Program-made: the position numbers and the translations under genes | The notes under the pieces: model-generated | The model's input: only the letters and a program-made list of their open reading frames with translations | What the model was told of the DNA's origin: nothing | Database searches by the model: none | In this document: positions 37,181 through 49,109 of the stretch, piece by piece | How positions within the stretch are numbered: the first letter of the stretch is position 1 | Layout of the letters: each line of letters opens with the position of its first letter | Assembly: GCA_023079485.1 (NCBI GenBank) | Contig: CM041083.1 | Span: 155,266,552 to 155,330,551 of the forward strand | DNA: 64,000 nucleotides | Reading direction: 5' to 3' | From: Archilochus colubris | Taxonomy: Eukaryota; Chordata; Aves; Apodiformes; Trochilidae

Positions 37181-40100
37181 TAGCATTGCCTTGTTTTCCA
37201 GGAAGATGTGAGACATTTCTTCTAATGATGTTCCTTTCCCTGAAACTACTTACTTTAAAATGTAAAGTGTCATTCTATGAATTGGGCTGCATACTAGCAC
37301 ACATATCCACTTATAAACATGACTACTTTTACCTTTTTCAAGCACTTCACACAGGAACAAGCAATAATCCTGACTCAGACTGATGAAGAACTCGGCCAAA
37401 CATTATTCAAGCTTTGTTGAAGATTGTCCTCTAAGGACACACTTTTCCATTTTTGGGAGGGAGGGAGCTATTTATATTGGTGTGAATATGTCAGACATCT
37501 GATTGAGGAATAATCAAGAACAGTCTGACTATAAAAACTTATTTGCTCCTTATACAACAGAGTACCATATGGTGTACCTTTAGGAAATGTACAGTCTATC
37601 TGAAGGAAATTGGTAAGCCAACATGAAAAAAGCAATCCTCCTCCATGCTTTGGTGAGAATGAAGCATCATTATTAAATGTAACTCCTATCTATGAAAGGA
37701 TACTACTCTGAGTAACTGCAAACATTTTTGAATACCTGCATAAAATCTTAAGTTCTGAACTCCATTGCGGCTTAAACCTAGGTTTGCATTAATACTTAAG
37801 ACAATTATCTAGTTGTCCTACCTTCTCTTCTGCCCCTTCAAAGGGGTATGTTTCTGAGTCCTATCTGCAAGTCTTGGGCAGATTTTCTGGCAAATGCAAA
37901 GAAGATTGAAAAGCATGAGGTGCCTACATCTAGGCAACTGAATTTAGTTTCTGTGTTGTTTGTAGATGTGTGACAATATGTAGGTAACTTCAAAGGTGGA
38001 CATAAAAACAGAAGCCAAGAACAATCAGTTCATACTCATTCATCCTCAACGGAAATGACTGAAATTAAGGTTATATGTATTGCTCTCCAGGGTCTTTACC
38101 AAATAGTTCTAAAAAGGTATAAAAAACTGAACAGATAGTAAATTAAAAAATAAATAAATAAATTTAAGAGCTAAAAAGTATTTTTTTAAAAAATAACATT
38201 TAGGTACTCTTAAAAAAACCAGAACTTTCCCTATTATAGAATAGAATAATATTTCCCTTATAGAATAATATTACTAAAATGAAATTAATATGAAATGGAA
38301 ATACAAATGAAATCACAAACATTCATTTATCCTTTATTGAAGAATAACAATCATCCATAGACTTAAGGTCTATGGAATTTATAGTGGTAACAGAATTTAA
38401 AAGTATGTTTTTGTGGATTCTTGCTAACACAGAAAATCTATTCTGCTTTCTTAACCTAAATGCTTATTAAATATTTTTTTCTAAATGTATGTTGAGGTGT
38501 ATGATCTGTTATACATAAATGTTCAACAAAAATCATTTAGGTGCACTGTATCTTAACAGAGGTCACTTAAAAACTTTTCAAGAAAAAAGATAGTTCTCTA
38601 GTTTTGACAACAGAAATGTGGTGGCTACTGCAGTGGGAAATTTAGGAAGACTGAAGGAAAAGGTTACTGTCACAGTGTATTTATAATTTATATTCACAGA
38701 TGGTGAGATATGTGGTGTGACAAGTAGAAATGATCACTCTGTCATATTCACTAAACCTGTATTTACAAGTGTGATGTTTACAATACATTTTTCAGCACTG
38801 TAAGAATACAAAGGCATTGGAGTTTTTTTTATTACTCAATTTTGAAGTGAAACTTTCTGTTTGGTTTGCATTACAGATTCATCTTATATTAAGAAGTGAA
38901 CTTTTGTGCTTCTTTTATACCAGTGTTGTATTATTCATAGAAGTTACTGTTTTCTCAGTCTTAAAATATTGCTGTCTTAGCTGGCTTCACCAGGGTCTGT
39001 CATTCACCATCAGGAGAGAAACCTCACTCTCAGAATGGTGACCTTGGTATCTGTACTTACTGTACTCCAGACATGTTCTTCACTATTACTTAAAAGATAT
39101 ACACTCAGAAAGTGGAATTTTTTCCCATTATTTTTATTTCATACACAGGCAGCAACTTTTTAAAACACTTCTTAAATAGTTGTTTTCAGAAGCTATGCTA
39201 TGTCTCCATTATTTCTTTTTCTGAGAGTTGTAACAATGCCTGTTTTTTTGTTGTTGGGTTTTTTTTTGTTTTGTTTTTTGTTTTTTTTTAAATCTTGTCT
39301 TTCACCAATACAACTAATCTTCTTCCAATCATACCAGAACTACTGGAATAATACTAAATAAAAACATCTCGTAATTCATTTGGTACACATCAATGCTTTA
39401 TTTAGTGAGGGAAATAGCTGATATAAAGTGGAGTAGCTATAAACCAGTGTGATATAGAAGAACCTGGAAGGAACAAAAACCCTTCAAATTCACTAGAAAT
39501 ATCAAACAATTAGCTTCATTTTAACATTCTTTGATTATAGAAAAAGATAACAATTTCTTAACATAAATTGTAGATACTAGGAAGATGGACCTATGACTTA
39601 AATATTTGCAGTTCTACAAATGGTTGCACTAAGCATCATAAAAAATAAATAAACAACTTTTCAAAAAGTTCACACAATGACCAGTCAACAGGCAACAATC
39701 ATATCTTTCATGAAGTTATGAAACAGTAGCCTGAAGGACTGCAGAGTTCAAGAAATACTCCTGTGTTAGATACATGAGTATATATACAACTCTATATATA
39801 CAACCTGAGACATTCTAGTTTTTATTTATACTTTATAATTACTCTAGAGATAACCAGATGTTTTCCCAGTGATTAAGAACTATCCTATACAAGCAGAAAG
39901 ACTACCACAGAAGTCTATGTACATAGTCTTGTCTACCCTTGACCAAAGTACCATCCCTAGATCTCCACATTGCAAACATTGATATCCACCATAAGGTCTT
40001 CCCTGTTCATGTTACTAGTTACTGCTATATTTTCACCCATTAGACTGTTACTGAAAATCATGTCATTATGCATTATCCTTTGGTTTGAAGGTTAGAGAAT

Positions 40101-42620
40101 CTCTGCTTTGAGTGAGACTTACTTGGGTCTAAATGCCTGAAACTCGACTAAACCAGACCAGTTCAAAACTGTTTAAACATGCATGCTTATTAAACATGTA
40201 AATTTATTAAGTATGTAAATAGCCTACGTGAACAAAATTGTCTATTGTAAGGAGACACGTGCCCATGTCCCAGCCTTTACTTAAAAAATGAAAGGTTTTA
40301 TGCAATGAAGCATGTGTAGATATGTACAGGAACTTCACTAAGGGGTAATGGTGACCTTTTGTATAAAGCAAAATACCTAGATCACAAATCTATAAAATAA
40401 GAATCTTCTCGTCTTGGTGTCTGTACTTTCTTTCCTTTCAGGATGTCTTTTTCAAATCCACCCAAGCTGCTATTACTTTGAACAACACTTCTGACATACG
40501 TTTTGTAATTACTAGACTGATTTGCTAGCGATCAGTAGTGGTAACTACCAAATTAAATGGTAATGATCAACCTAATCTCTTCCAAGCTTTTATCTTCCAA
40601 AGGCCTCTGTTGAGACAACCTCCTGAAAGCATGTAAACATTCAATATCTCTGACTGTTCCCTTGCATCATTGCTCAGCAGAGAACATTGCCCAAAGACAC
40701 AGTTATGTTTTGTATTCCTTATATCTTCAAAGCACAAAGATTATCCACTAAGACAGGCAGATGAGATTGTCCCTGAAACTCTATCTGTCTATGCAATTCA
40801 TCTCCTGTCTCATTTCTCCCTTCCTGTGCAGGTAAATAACATCATCTTCTGTGGTACTAAGTCTTTAATATTTTCATGTAGTGGTTGACTGAGTTAAGCA
40901 GGCTATTCTGTAGTCTTTTGATTACTTTTTATTAAGATGCATCTACTATATACCCAAGTATTTTTCAGAAATAACAAAAAAAAGCATGTTATTTGCTTTA
41001 CATTTGAAACTTAGTGTATTATTCTGCAATACAGTAGATAAACCTTTAAAATGTCCTTCCTTAAGTGAATAAGTGACATATGTTATCTCAGTCTCTTATT
41101 CTTAAAATAATAAAATATTATTATAATTATCATTTTTATATATTACAGAGGATCTAAATCAAATCTTGCTGTTTTTTGTGTCTACTCACAGCTTTTCTAG
41201 CTCTACTTCATATTTTGTGCCACTAAAGTGTTTACTTCTTTCCTTTTTAATCACCACTAGACTCCACGGAATTTTTTAGTCTTTTTTCTGGGTCAAAACT
41301 GAGATGGGAGTAGAACTTGACATTATGGGGTGGATGGTTTATTTTGAAGAGTAATAGGAATTAAAATACTGTAGGATCTGAAAATTACGAAGTAGAAAAA
41401 TATTTTATTATAAAAATATAAGTGGACTCCACATCATTTTGTGTGCTTATCTTGAGCCGTCTCCATAGGACTGAAAAGAACAAATTTAAAATAGCACCCA
41501 AATAAGTTTAAAACAAAGAAAGTAAACTGCAAAATAATAAAAGGTAGCAAGGCTCCGATAAGAGAGAGAGTGTGGAAAAAAGTTTCCCACTCATTTATGT
41601 ATTTAATTTTGCATTTTGCCATAAATTGCAAGCTTATCTGTATTTCTCTGAACTGGTTTCAGGATAAAAACCATTATTCTGTGAAGAGTGATTATGCCAG
41701 CAGCCAGAAACATCCTGCTTATACTGGCATTAAACTCTAGTTCAGACTTCTGTTCACAAAACCTTTAGTGAATCTTTCAGGTCTTTCTGTTAACAACTTT
41801 CTTCCCAGTGGGTTAGAAAATACTTGTCTCTCACAGAAGTCTATTACGTGCTTTGCCAAGCCACATGGATACTGACAGCATTTGCTGATGAGGAATGAAT
41901 ATCAATACTCAAGTCTAAATACTAAAAATGAAACAGTACAATCCTCATCACAACACATTGAACTGCTCAGTGACAATGTGACTGTATTTCCCAGAAAGGC
42001 CTGAATTTTAATTTTCAGATGTCTGTCATGACCTCTAGTCAGGTTTATAAAAGCTGTGTTTTCTTCTGACTTTTGGAAACCTGTCCAGGGCTGGGATTTC
42101 TGCCACTGAATGGACCTGCCATCTATGGGAATAGACAGATCTCACAAGAAATGGGCTTTTCTTTACTGAGTTGGATGATAACAGCATAAGGTGGCAAGAC
42201 AAAACAATTTATATACACATCTCAGGTTATGTACAAACCAGGTAAAGCTTTCATAGGATCACACTAATGTATGCATGATGAAGCAGTAAGCAGTCAAGCA
42301 TAGCTAATTGTGACAGGAAGCATGTGCTTTGTGAAAGAGATAAGAGGAAGCTAGATCTGTCTAACAGTTGTTTTTAGATCATCTACCACAGCTAAGCTTT
42401 CTAATGCCTGATTTCATTTTCTTGCCATTTACTTTGCTGGGTTTCAAATTTAGACCTTCTTAGTCCTATATCTTGTAATTTTTGAAGTACTAGACTTGAT
42501 TCCTCGAAATGTATTACTGTTGTCCCACACACGATTCTTCTCCATCTGATCCCTAGTTTCTGGCTTGGGGATCTTCACGTCTCACAAAAAAAATTCTACA
42601 CTATGACAACACAGAAAATG

Positions 42621-42700
42621 TCACAATATCACAGACTTAAGGCTAAAAGGAACAATTGCATCATCTTATCTAAGCTCCTACATAGCAGAGGTTATTTTTG
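42621..42700 (-). mobile_element. Ancient CR1-like 3' tail (antisense)
   Basis: ATCACAGACTTAAGGCTAAA, AGGAACAATTGCATCATC and TAAGCTCCTACATAGCAGAGG match, with decay, the antisense 3' end of old amniote CR1 families (shared with turtles and crocodilians) that reads 'aaggccagaagggaccattgtgatcatc'. It would be older than the other CR1 copies here. Recognition is from memory and the extent is uncertain. Confidence 0.45.
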
Positions 42701-43370
42701 GTGTATTTTTAATCTGTAAATATGAGCTCAGTTTTTTAATCTTCAACCTTAGTTCTTCATGCCTCCATAATATTTTTAAAAATCACCTTTACCCTACATA
42801 AAATCTTCAAACAGGCTATTGCACTAGTATTCTCAATAAAAGAGTAAGTATGAAAATGGCAACATTTTCATTTTGCTCATTTGTCCAAAGAGGTTTCAAA
42901 GATTCTGTTAGTCTCTACTACCTTATGGCACCTAAAGGATAAAATCCTAATCGATAGAATCTGTCCTTGGATGTTAGTCATAAAGGACATATTGAGAAAT
43001 GAGTAAAAAGAAATACACAGTCAGGAAGAATACAGCAGCTAATCACCCTTTTTTTGCTTTCAGTCCACCCACGCAACATCTGAAGACAGCTGAGAAATTC
43101 AGCTACAATATTAAATGTCTGTAAGCTTTTCAGATGAGTTTAAAAAACAAGTGTGCACCGTAAGGAAAATGTAATACTTCTGTCTTTTTAAATATTTCAG
43201 TACTATTAGTCAAATGTGCAGTTCACTAAATTTACAGGAATACATATTAATGGAGGGAAATATTATTTTTAACTTCTTCCTTTCTTTCTTTACTACTTTC
43301 TCACAGCATGTTAAGTGATTGAGTGGCTGACACACCAAGTGGGCTGTTTTGCCAGCTAGTGTGACCTGGA
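42701..43370. other. Unique non-coding sequence
   Basis: No gene or repeat family is identified between the ancient CR1 tail and the next CR1. Confidence 0.5.
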
Positions 43371-44159
43371 CTGGCTGGAGGGTTGGGCAGACAGAAACAT
43401 AATGAGATTCAACAAGGGTAAACATAAGGTCCTACACCAGGCTAAGAAAAATCCTATGCATCAGTTGTTTGGGTTTTTGGACTGCTGGAAACAGCCCTGA
43501 GAAGAATCTTGGAGTCTTGGTAGGCAGTAAGTTAAGCATGAGCCAGCATTGTGCCCTTGTGTCCAAGAATGCCAATGGGATCCTGGAATGCATTACAAAG
43601 AGAGTGGCTGGCAGGTTGAGGGAAGTCATCTTTCTCCTCTGCTCTGCCCTGGTGAGGCCACATCTGGAATAATGTGTTCAATTCTGGGCTCCCGAGTTCA
43701 AGAGAAACAGGGAACAACTGGAGAGAATCAAGTGGAGGGCAATAAAGATGACTGGGGCCATGTCTCTCCTAAGAAAATGTTGATAGAGCTGGGACTGCTT
43801 AGCCTGGAGAGAAGACTGAGGGGAGACTTTATTAATGCTTATGCATATCTAAATGGTGAGTGTAAGGAGGATGGAGACAGACTCTTTTATATAGTGTCCA
43901 GTAATAGGACAAGGGGCAATGGGCACAAACTGGAACGCAGGAATTTCCATTTAAACATGAAGAAACATTTCTTTATGGTGGGAGTGACAGGGCACTGAAA
44001 CAAGCTGTCCAGAGAGTTTGTGGAGTCTCCTTCTCAGGACATACTGAAACCCCACCTGTATTCAGTACTGTGTAATGTGCTCTAGGCCACCTTCCTTTAG
44101 CATGGGGGTGGACGAGATGATCTCCAGAGGTCCCTTCAAGCTTCAATGATTCTGTGATA
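43371..44159 (+). mobile_element. CR1 LINE, 5'-truncated, about 790 bp (sense)
   Basis: The sense CR1 3' third. One frame (43469-43672) gives NLGVLVGSKLSMSQHCALVS and VIFLLCSALVRPHLE. Another (43549-43998) gives IELGLLSLERRLRGDF and SSNRTRGNGHKLERRNFHLN followed by MKKHFF, the ORF2 C-terminal region. The frame changes and a stop after RPHLE show it is dead. The end reads AGATGATCTCCAGAGGTCCC and ATGATTCTGTGATA. Confidence 0.95.
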
Positions 44160-44660
44160 GCACTCTGCATGTTTCATTTATTCAGAGAGAGAAATGTCAT
44201 TGTTCTGTAGATAAGTATGTGGTCAGACATACTTTCATTTCAACATTCTAGAATTCAGTCAATTTATAGGAAAATAGTGTTCATGTATTATGAACTGAGA
44301 ATAAGTAAAATAAAATTAGACTCTTTTTTTTCAACTGTCAAAGTAGAATAAATTGAAAACACTACCACAGAAAATCTTTAATTGTGTTCATATAAAAAAG
44401 ACAACAGGAATATGTCTTCTGTAAATGTGAAGGTCCACACTTTCATTCTTGAAACAGGAGTGACGTCTATTACATCATGAAAATGATGCAGTAACCTTTT
44501 ACAGCATGGTAGTTTTTATGAATACTTTCTTTTCCTGTATCTGGGCAGTGAATATTGTTTTTTGCAGCTGTTTTGTTCTCAGCTTTACAGCCTAGTCTAA
44601 ACACACACACACACACAAAAAACCAAAAACAAAACCAAAAACAAAAAAAAACCAAAAGGA
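44160..44660. repeat. Non-coding spacer ending in A/C-rich simple sequence
   Basis: Unique AT-rich sequence, then (AC)n at about 44601-44616 passing into ACCAAAAAC-type A-rich sequence up to the start of the following CR1 at 44661. Confidence 0.75.
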
Positions 44661-45675
44661 GTCATAGAATCATAGAAAAGCCCTCTACAGTGAAAAGGTA
44701 TAACCTGACCTTGAATGTTTGCAAAGCTGGGTCAGCTTCCACACCTCTGGGCAACCTGTTTCTGTGTTTCGCCAGGCCCACTGTCAAACTTTCTTCCTTA
44801 TATCTAGTCTAAATGTACTCTCTTTCAGTTTAAAACCATTTCCCAGGGAAGCTTTGGATGGGGCTTTGAACAATCTCATCTAGTGGGAGGTATCCCTGCC
44901 CATGCACAGGGGTTAGAACTATAAGCCCCCTTAAATACTGAAAGGCCACAATAAGGTCTTTCCAGAGTTTTCTCTTCTTTAGCCTGCACAACACCAGCTC
45001 TCTCAGCCTGTTTTCATAGGAAAGGTCCTCCAGCCCTCTGATAATTTTTCTGGCTGCCCTCGGGACCCATTCCAGCAGATCCATGTGCTCTGGACTACAG
45101 GGATGGACACAGTAGTCTAGGTGGATGTCTCAGCAGAGTAAAGAGTGCACCCAGCCACACTCCTTTTGATGAAGCCTAGGATATGATTTGCCTTCTGGGC
45201 TGAATGTACACTTTGTCAACTTATGTTCAGTTTTTTATCCCACTGCATCCCCAAGTCCTTTCTCAATCCCTTGATCCACCATCCTGCATTGATACAGGTG
45301 ATCACCCCAAGGCAGGTATGGACCTTGTGCCTGGTCTTGTTGAACTTCAAGAGGCTCACATGGGTCCACTTCTACATCTTGTCAAGGTGACATCTCATCC
45401 CTCAGGCCTGTCAACTACAGCACTTAACTTAGTGTCAGCTGAAAATTTGCTAAGACTACACCTGATCCCACTTTCTATGTCCTTTATGGAGCTATTAAAC
45501 AATACTGGTCCAATACTGACACCTGAGGAACCTGACCACTAGTGATCTTGACACTGAACCATTGTCCACTACCCTCTGGGTGTGACCATCCAGCCAATTT
45601 CTTGTAAACCAGAGTCCATCCATCAAATCCCCATCTCTCTAATTTAGAGCAAAGGATATGGTGGGGGACAGATTC
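44661..45675 (-). mobile_element. CR1 LINE, about 1 kb (antisense), with opposite-strand patch
   Basis: It begins with the antisense 3' terminus TCATAGAATCATAGAAAAG and runs back through the ORF2 C-terminus into the reverse-transcriptase region. The minus frame 44830-45084 reads LEWVPRAARKIIRGLEDLSY and RLRELVLCRLKKRKLWKDLI. Farther in, the box equivalent to FADDTK reads FSADTK, so one catalytic aspartate is lost. The element is interrupted at 44848-44921 by a CR1 segment in the other orientation. There are many substitutions and no intact frame. Confidence 0.95.
44848..44921 (+). mobile_element. Sense CR1 3' patch inside antisense CR1
   Basis: GCTTTGGATGGGGCTTTGAA, TCTAGTGGGAGGTATCCCTG and GGGGTTAGAACTATA are sense CR1 3' sequence lacking the terminal octamers. 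It replaces the host copy's expected segment after AAAACCATTTCCC and before CTTATAAGCCCCC. It is therefore not a simple full-tail insertion. Confidence 0.8.
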
Positions 45676-48600
45676 TTCCTTTGCAACACAAATAGCAAAA
45701 GGAGTAGATTATTATTTTGCATCATATGTACGAAAGCTTCCAAATTCTTAAAATGTGAAAGGTCAAATATACCCAGAGTTTGATGTGTGTTTGGTGTATT
45801 AATAGCTGGAATAGGTCATGATTTTCTTGCCTATATGTAAGCAGTCATCAAATCCCACAATAAAATATTCCTAAGCAGGCATTTTAACTCAGTATTTCAA
45901 TTTTACTTTAGTCTTGATTTCAAATGAAGGATTGTAAACCAAAAATTCAAAGCTTGTTCAGTTGTATATTTAGCATAGTGCTTTATTAAAAGATGACTTA
46001 CGAAACTGTGTTTTGACCTTTTCCATTCTGCTTTTCTAAATATATTCAGGAATTTAGGGAAGCTTACACATTTAAAAACCACAGCTTCTCAGAAGCAGGT
46101 ATTAGTTTCTAAGTAGTTTCATATCTCAGTATTTAATGTCTTAGTGCCTTATATTACACTGTAATTTTTCCTACCAATATTATGAGGTAGGAGGCATATT
46201 TTTAAACCTGGTTCGCAGATAGAAAATATGATATTAATTTTATTCAGAACTTATAACTGAAATAGTCTTGTGTCTATGATAGACAACAGAGATAGCCCTT
46301 TATGTCAGTGAATACCGTTTGCTTCTGCCTATGTTTCGTTTTATCCTATGATGAAACTGGATATTATTCAGGTGAGTCTTTGAATTGTTTGTTTTCTAAG
46401 AAGAATCCAAAGGGCTCTTAAACTGCTTACTGTCTTCTGATGCTTCAGTCATCTGAAGTTAGCTGACTGGATTCACCTGTGACCTCCATTCTCATTCTGT
46501 AATCTATTTCAAATGCAAATTTAAAATTGGAATGTTAATCCACTCTTGCCTTCATATTTGAGGGAAGAGCTGAAATGCCCTCATACCAGGTTGCTAAAGC
46601 TATACTCATGCAAATAGTGCAAGAGATAACCATGACCCTATTTTTCCTTTTGCCTGGATTCATTTGCAGACATATAGGCATGCAGGAACATCACAAGAAA
46701 ATTGATCCTTGTATTTGTAAGTGCCTGGCAGAATTATATCAGTAATCAAGAACTAGAGCAAAAAAACCCAAAACAGGTGTATTTTTCATGTGTTGAACAG
46801 AAACACACATAGTCACTTCAATAGCTTTCAATATCTCATGGCTTATTACTAAGGAAATATGGAAAGATGCATTCAAATTGGTCCACTAATTCAGAAACTG
46901 ACAAGGTAGACAGGACATATGATTACATTAGAGATGACTGAGAGAAACTCTAAAGGGTACACACACAGCAAAGAAGAAAAGTTAAAAAAGAAGCAAAACC
47001 AGTAGCTCAGTTTTTCAGATCTTTATTTGTTTTTCTCTTTTACTTTTCATCCCATTTCAGTGGACAAAAACAATAGAATTCTACCATCTTTTAAAAATCA
47101 TTAGGGAACTTATCATTAAGAAATTTCTTGATAGACTCTATTTATATTTTACTAGATTGCCACTCAGAAGCATGCAAAGCACACCAAGGGGAAAACACTA
47201 GCACAAAACCTTCAGAAAAATTCAGCCACAGTAACTTAGGTGAAAGGTTAAGCAGATGCAATTGAAAAATAAAACACAGAATTGCAAATGGAAGTGTCCT
47301 TAGCATTACAAAGATTAAGGCATCTGTGACACTGTGCAATGATCCACTACTTGATTTTCCCCAGTGAATCACTGTTGTTCAGGATACTGGTCACAGACAC
47401 TTCTCACTGCACACAGGGTTGCAACCTAGTCTGTCACCCAGGGCAGCCTGCTCACTATGTAATCTGCTCTAGACTGCTTCAAGGGTGAAAGATCACTCTG
47501 GAAGTAATGCAGACTTCCTGCTCTTTCTGCTGTTGCCAATACACAACAACACAGGTAGAAACATAGAAAGACTAACATTATACCAGACATAAATAGTATT
47601 AAGATCAGATATAATGCTAATCAAAATAGTCCCAGTAGCTGATGGCAACCATCTGACAAAGATGTAACACCAGTGGCAGACAAACGTGATGGGAATTATG
47701 TAACAACTAAGTTTGTGGTTGCACAGATGGTCATTCCAACACAGATGACTTGATACGTGATTGTACACTGCTGCTGTAATTCATTCAGCAACTTCTGTGT
47801 CACTTGTCAGAAGAAGTTCTTACCCTTGAGCATATGATCCTATAACACGTTAGTTCAGGAAAGCTTCATTCAATTCTGCTTACAGTTGTTGTTGGATTCT
47901 GTTTTTCTATGGCTTCAACAAGGTATTTGAACATCACCTACCACCACTCTACTGGCATTCCCATAGTCCATGTCTGGGTTATGAAAGAACCCTCTCTTCT
48001 TAAGTGGACATTGCACCCATAGTAACATTACTGTTATTTGAAGCTGTTTTGGATTATTCTAGCAGCGTTGGCATGTACATTATTACTGGGGCATAGTTCT
48101 CAGTCACACAATTTCTTTAGCTTGACACATCCATTAGTGTGATTGATATTTTTCACACCCTTGATGCCTATTAAATGGACAGAACCATCTGCCACTTCCC
48201 AACTGGATGGCTTGCTCACTTCCTGATGTATTACAGAGGGTAAAAGAGTGTATAAGATGAAAAGTTGAAAGTTCAAGTTGAAAGATGAATTGAAAGTTCA
48301 ATTGCATATTGCTTTATTTACTTAGATTATGCTTACCACCTTATAATTGTTCAGAGTCTGATATTTCAAAAAGAATATTAATCAGATAAAGGGACCCCAT
48401 GAGAATAATTTTAGCTACAAATGCAGACTGGTGGGGGGAGCTCCTGTTTCTTTTATTTCTCATCCTTTTTCCTTCCTGGCAGTGATGCCCTCAATCTGTT
48501 CCTTATAAGGTTGCTCACATTTTCTGCTTCTCTGTGCATTTTCAATGCCTTGCTTGCATTGGCCTCACAGGTTTTATCTACACTAGGCAATTAAATTGCT

Positions 48601-49109
48601 TTCAGCCATGCCCTTACATCTTGAGGTGAAGCTATTGAATTTATCTTAATTGTGGCAACAGTACACTATTTATTTGTTCTTCTGTTGTTTTTCAAAGGCA
48701 GTATTGTACCATTTTTGTACTACACAGCATAAGTTTGTCTTCCCAACTGCATGCCCTTTGGTATGTCTGTCATGTTTCTTATCCCTTGTGAGGAGATATG
48801 ATGAACTTTCTCGAAGCTGAGAATATCTTGTTGGAAAGGAGAAACTTTATTACATGTCTGGAATATGACCATAGAGCTGGGACTTATGGCCTAGCTTCAG
48901 GGTCAAGAAGGAGATCAGGAGGCAAGAAAAAAGGGAAGACAGCATTGAGGGGGGCAAGGGGAGTGGGGGCAGGGAAGGTGATCTGCTTTTTGCTGCTGGT
49001 ATCACATGTGGAAAATGGTGCAGTTACAGTGATATGTAAGGACTGACCTCAGAAGTGACTGTGATAAAGCCACTCTGAAGTTCATTTGACACAAATATGT
49101 TGAGGTCAT
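45676..49109. other. Mostly unique non-coding sequence
   Basis: No gene is recognised. The block 47380-48250 is somewhat less AT-rich and could contain a decayed retroelement; a 43-codon minus-strand stretch near 48100-48240 was examined and not recognised. A G-rich stretch at 48900-48980 holds a G-quadruplex motif. Confidence 0.5.
48949..48974 (+). other. G-quadruplex motif
   Basis: G runs of 6, 4, 5 and 3 are separated by loops CAA, AGT and CA, which fits the canonical G3+N1-7 pattern. Confidence 0.75.

Larger units (their letters stand above)
31216..42620. other. Long repeat-poor stretch, no gene recognised
   Basis: About 11.4 kb in which I identify no transposable element, exon or RNA gene. 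Small features are a 17-bp tandem unit with adjoining hairpin (33494-33534), a C12A9 double homopolymer (37160-37180), a 9-bp inverted repeat (TCCATAGAC/GTCTATGGA, 38354-38376) and T-rich runs at 39243-39290. Blocks near 31840-32200 and 34515-34680 read like conserved non-coding DNA, but that is untested. ATG open frames of up to about 106 codons show no known domain. Confidence 0.5.

Noticed and set aside
37063..37383. 106-codon plus-strand open frame
   Set aside because: Spans the C12A9 homopolymers and has no recognisable domain.
38354..38376. 9-bp inverted repeat TCCATAGAC/GTCTATGGA
   Set aside because: Short enough to be chance, with no associated motif.
45204..45542. 112-codon plus-strand open frame
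   Set aside because: Antisense shadow of the minus-strand CR1.
48100..48240. 43-codon minus-strand stretch with WEVADGSVHLIGIKGVKN
   Set aside because: Looked domain-like, but no family was recognised and it is short and flanked by stops.
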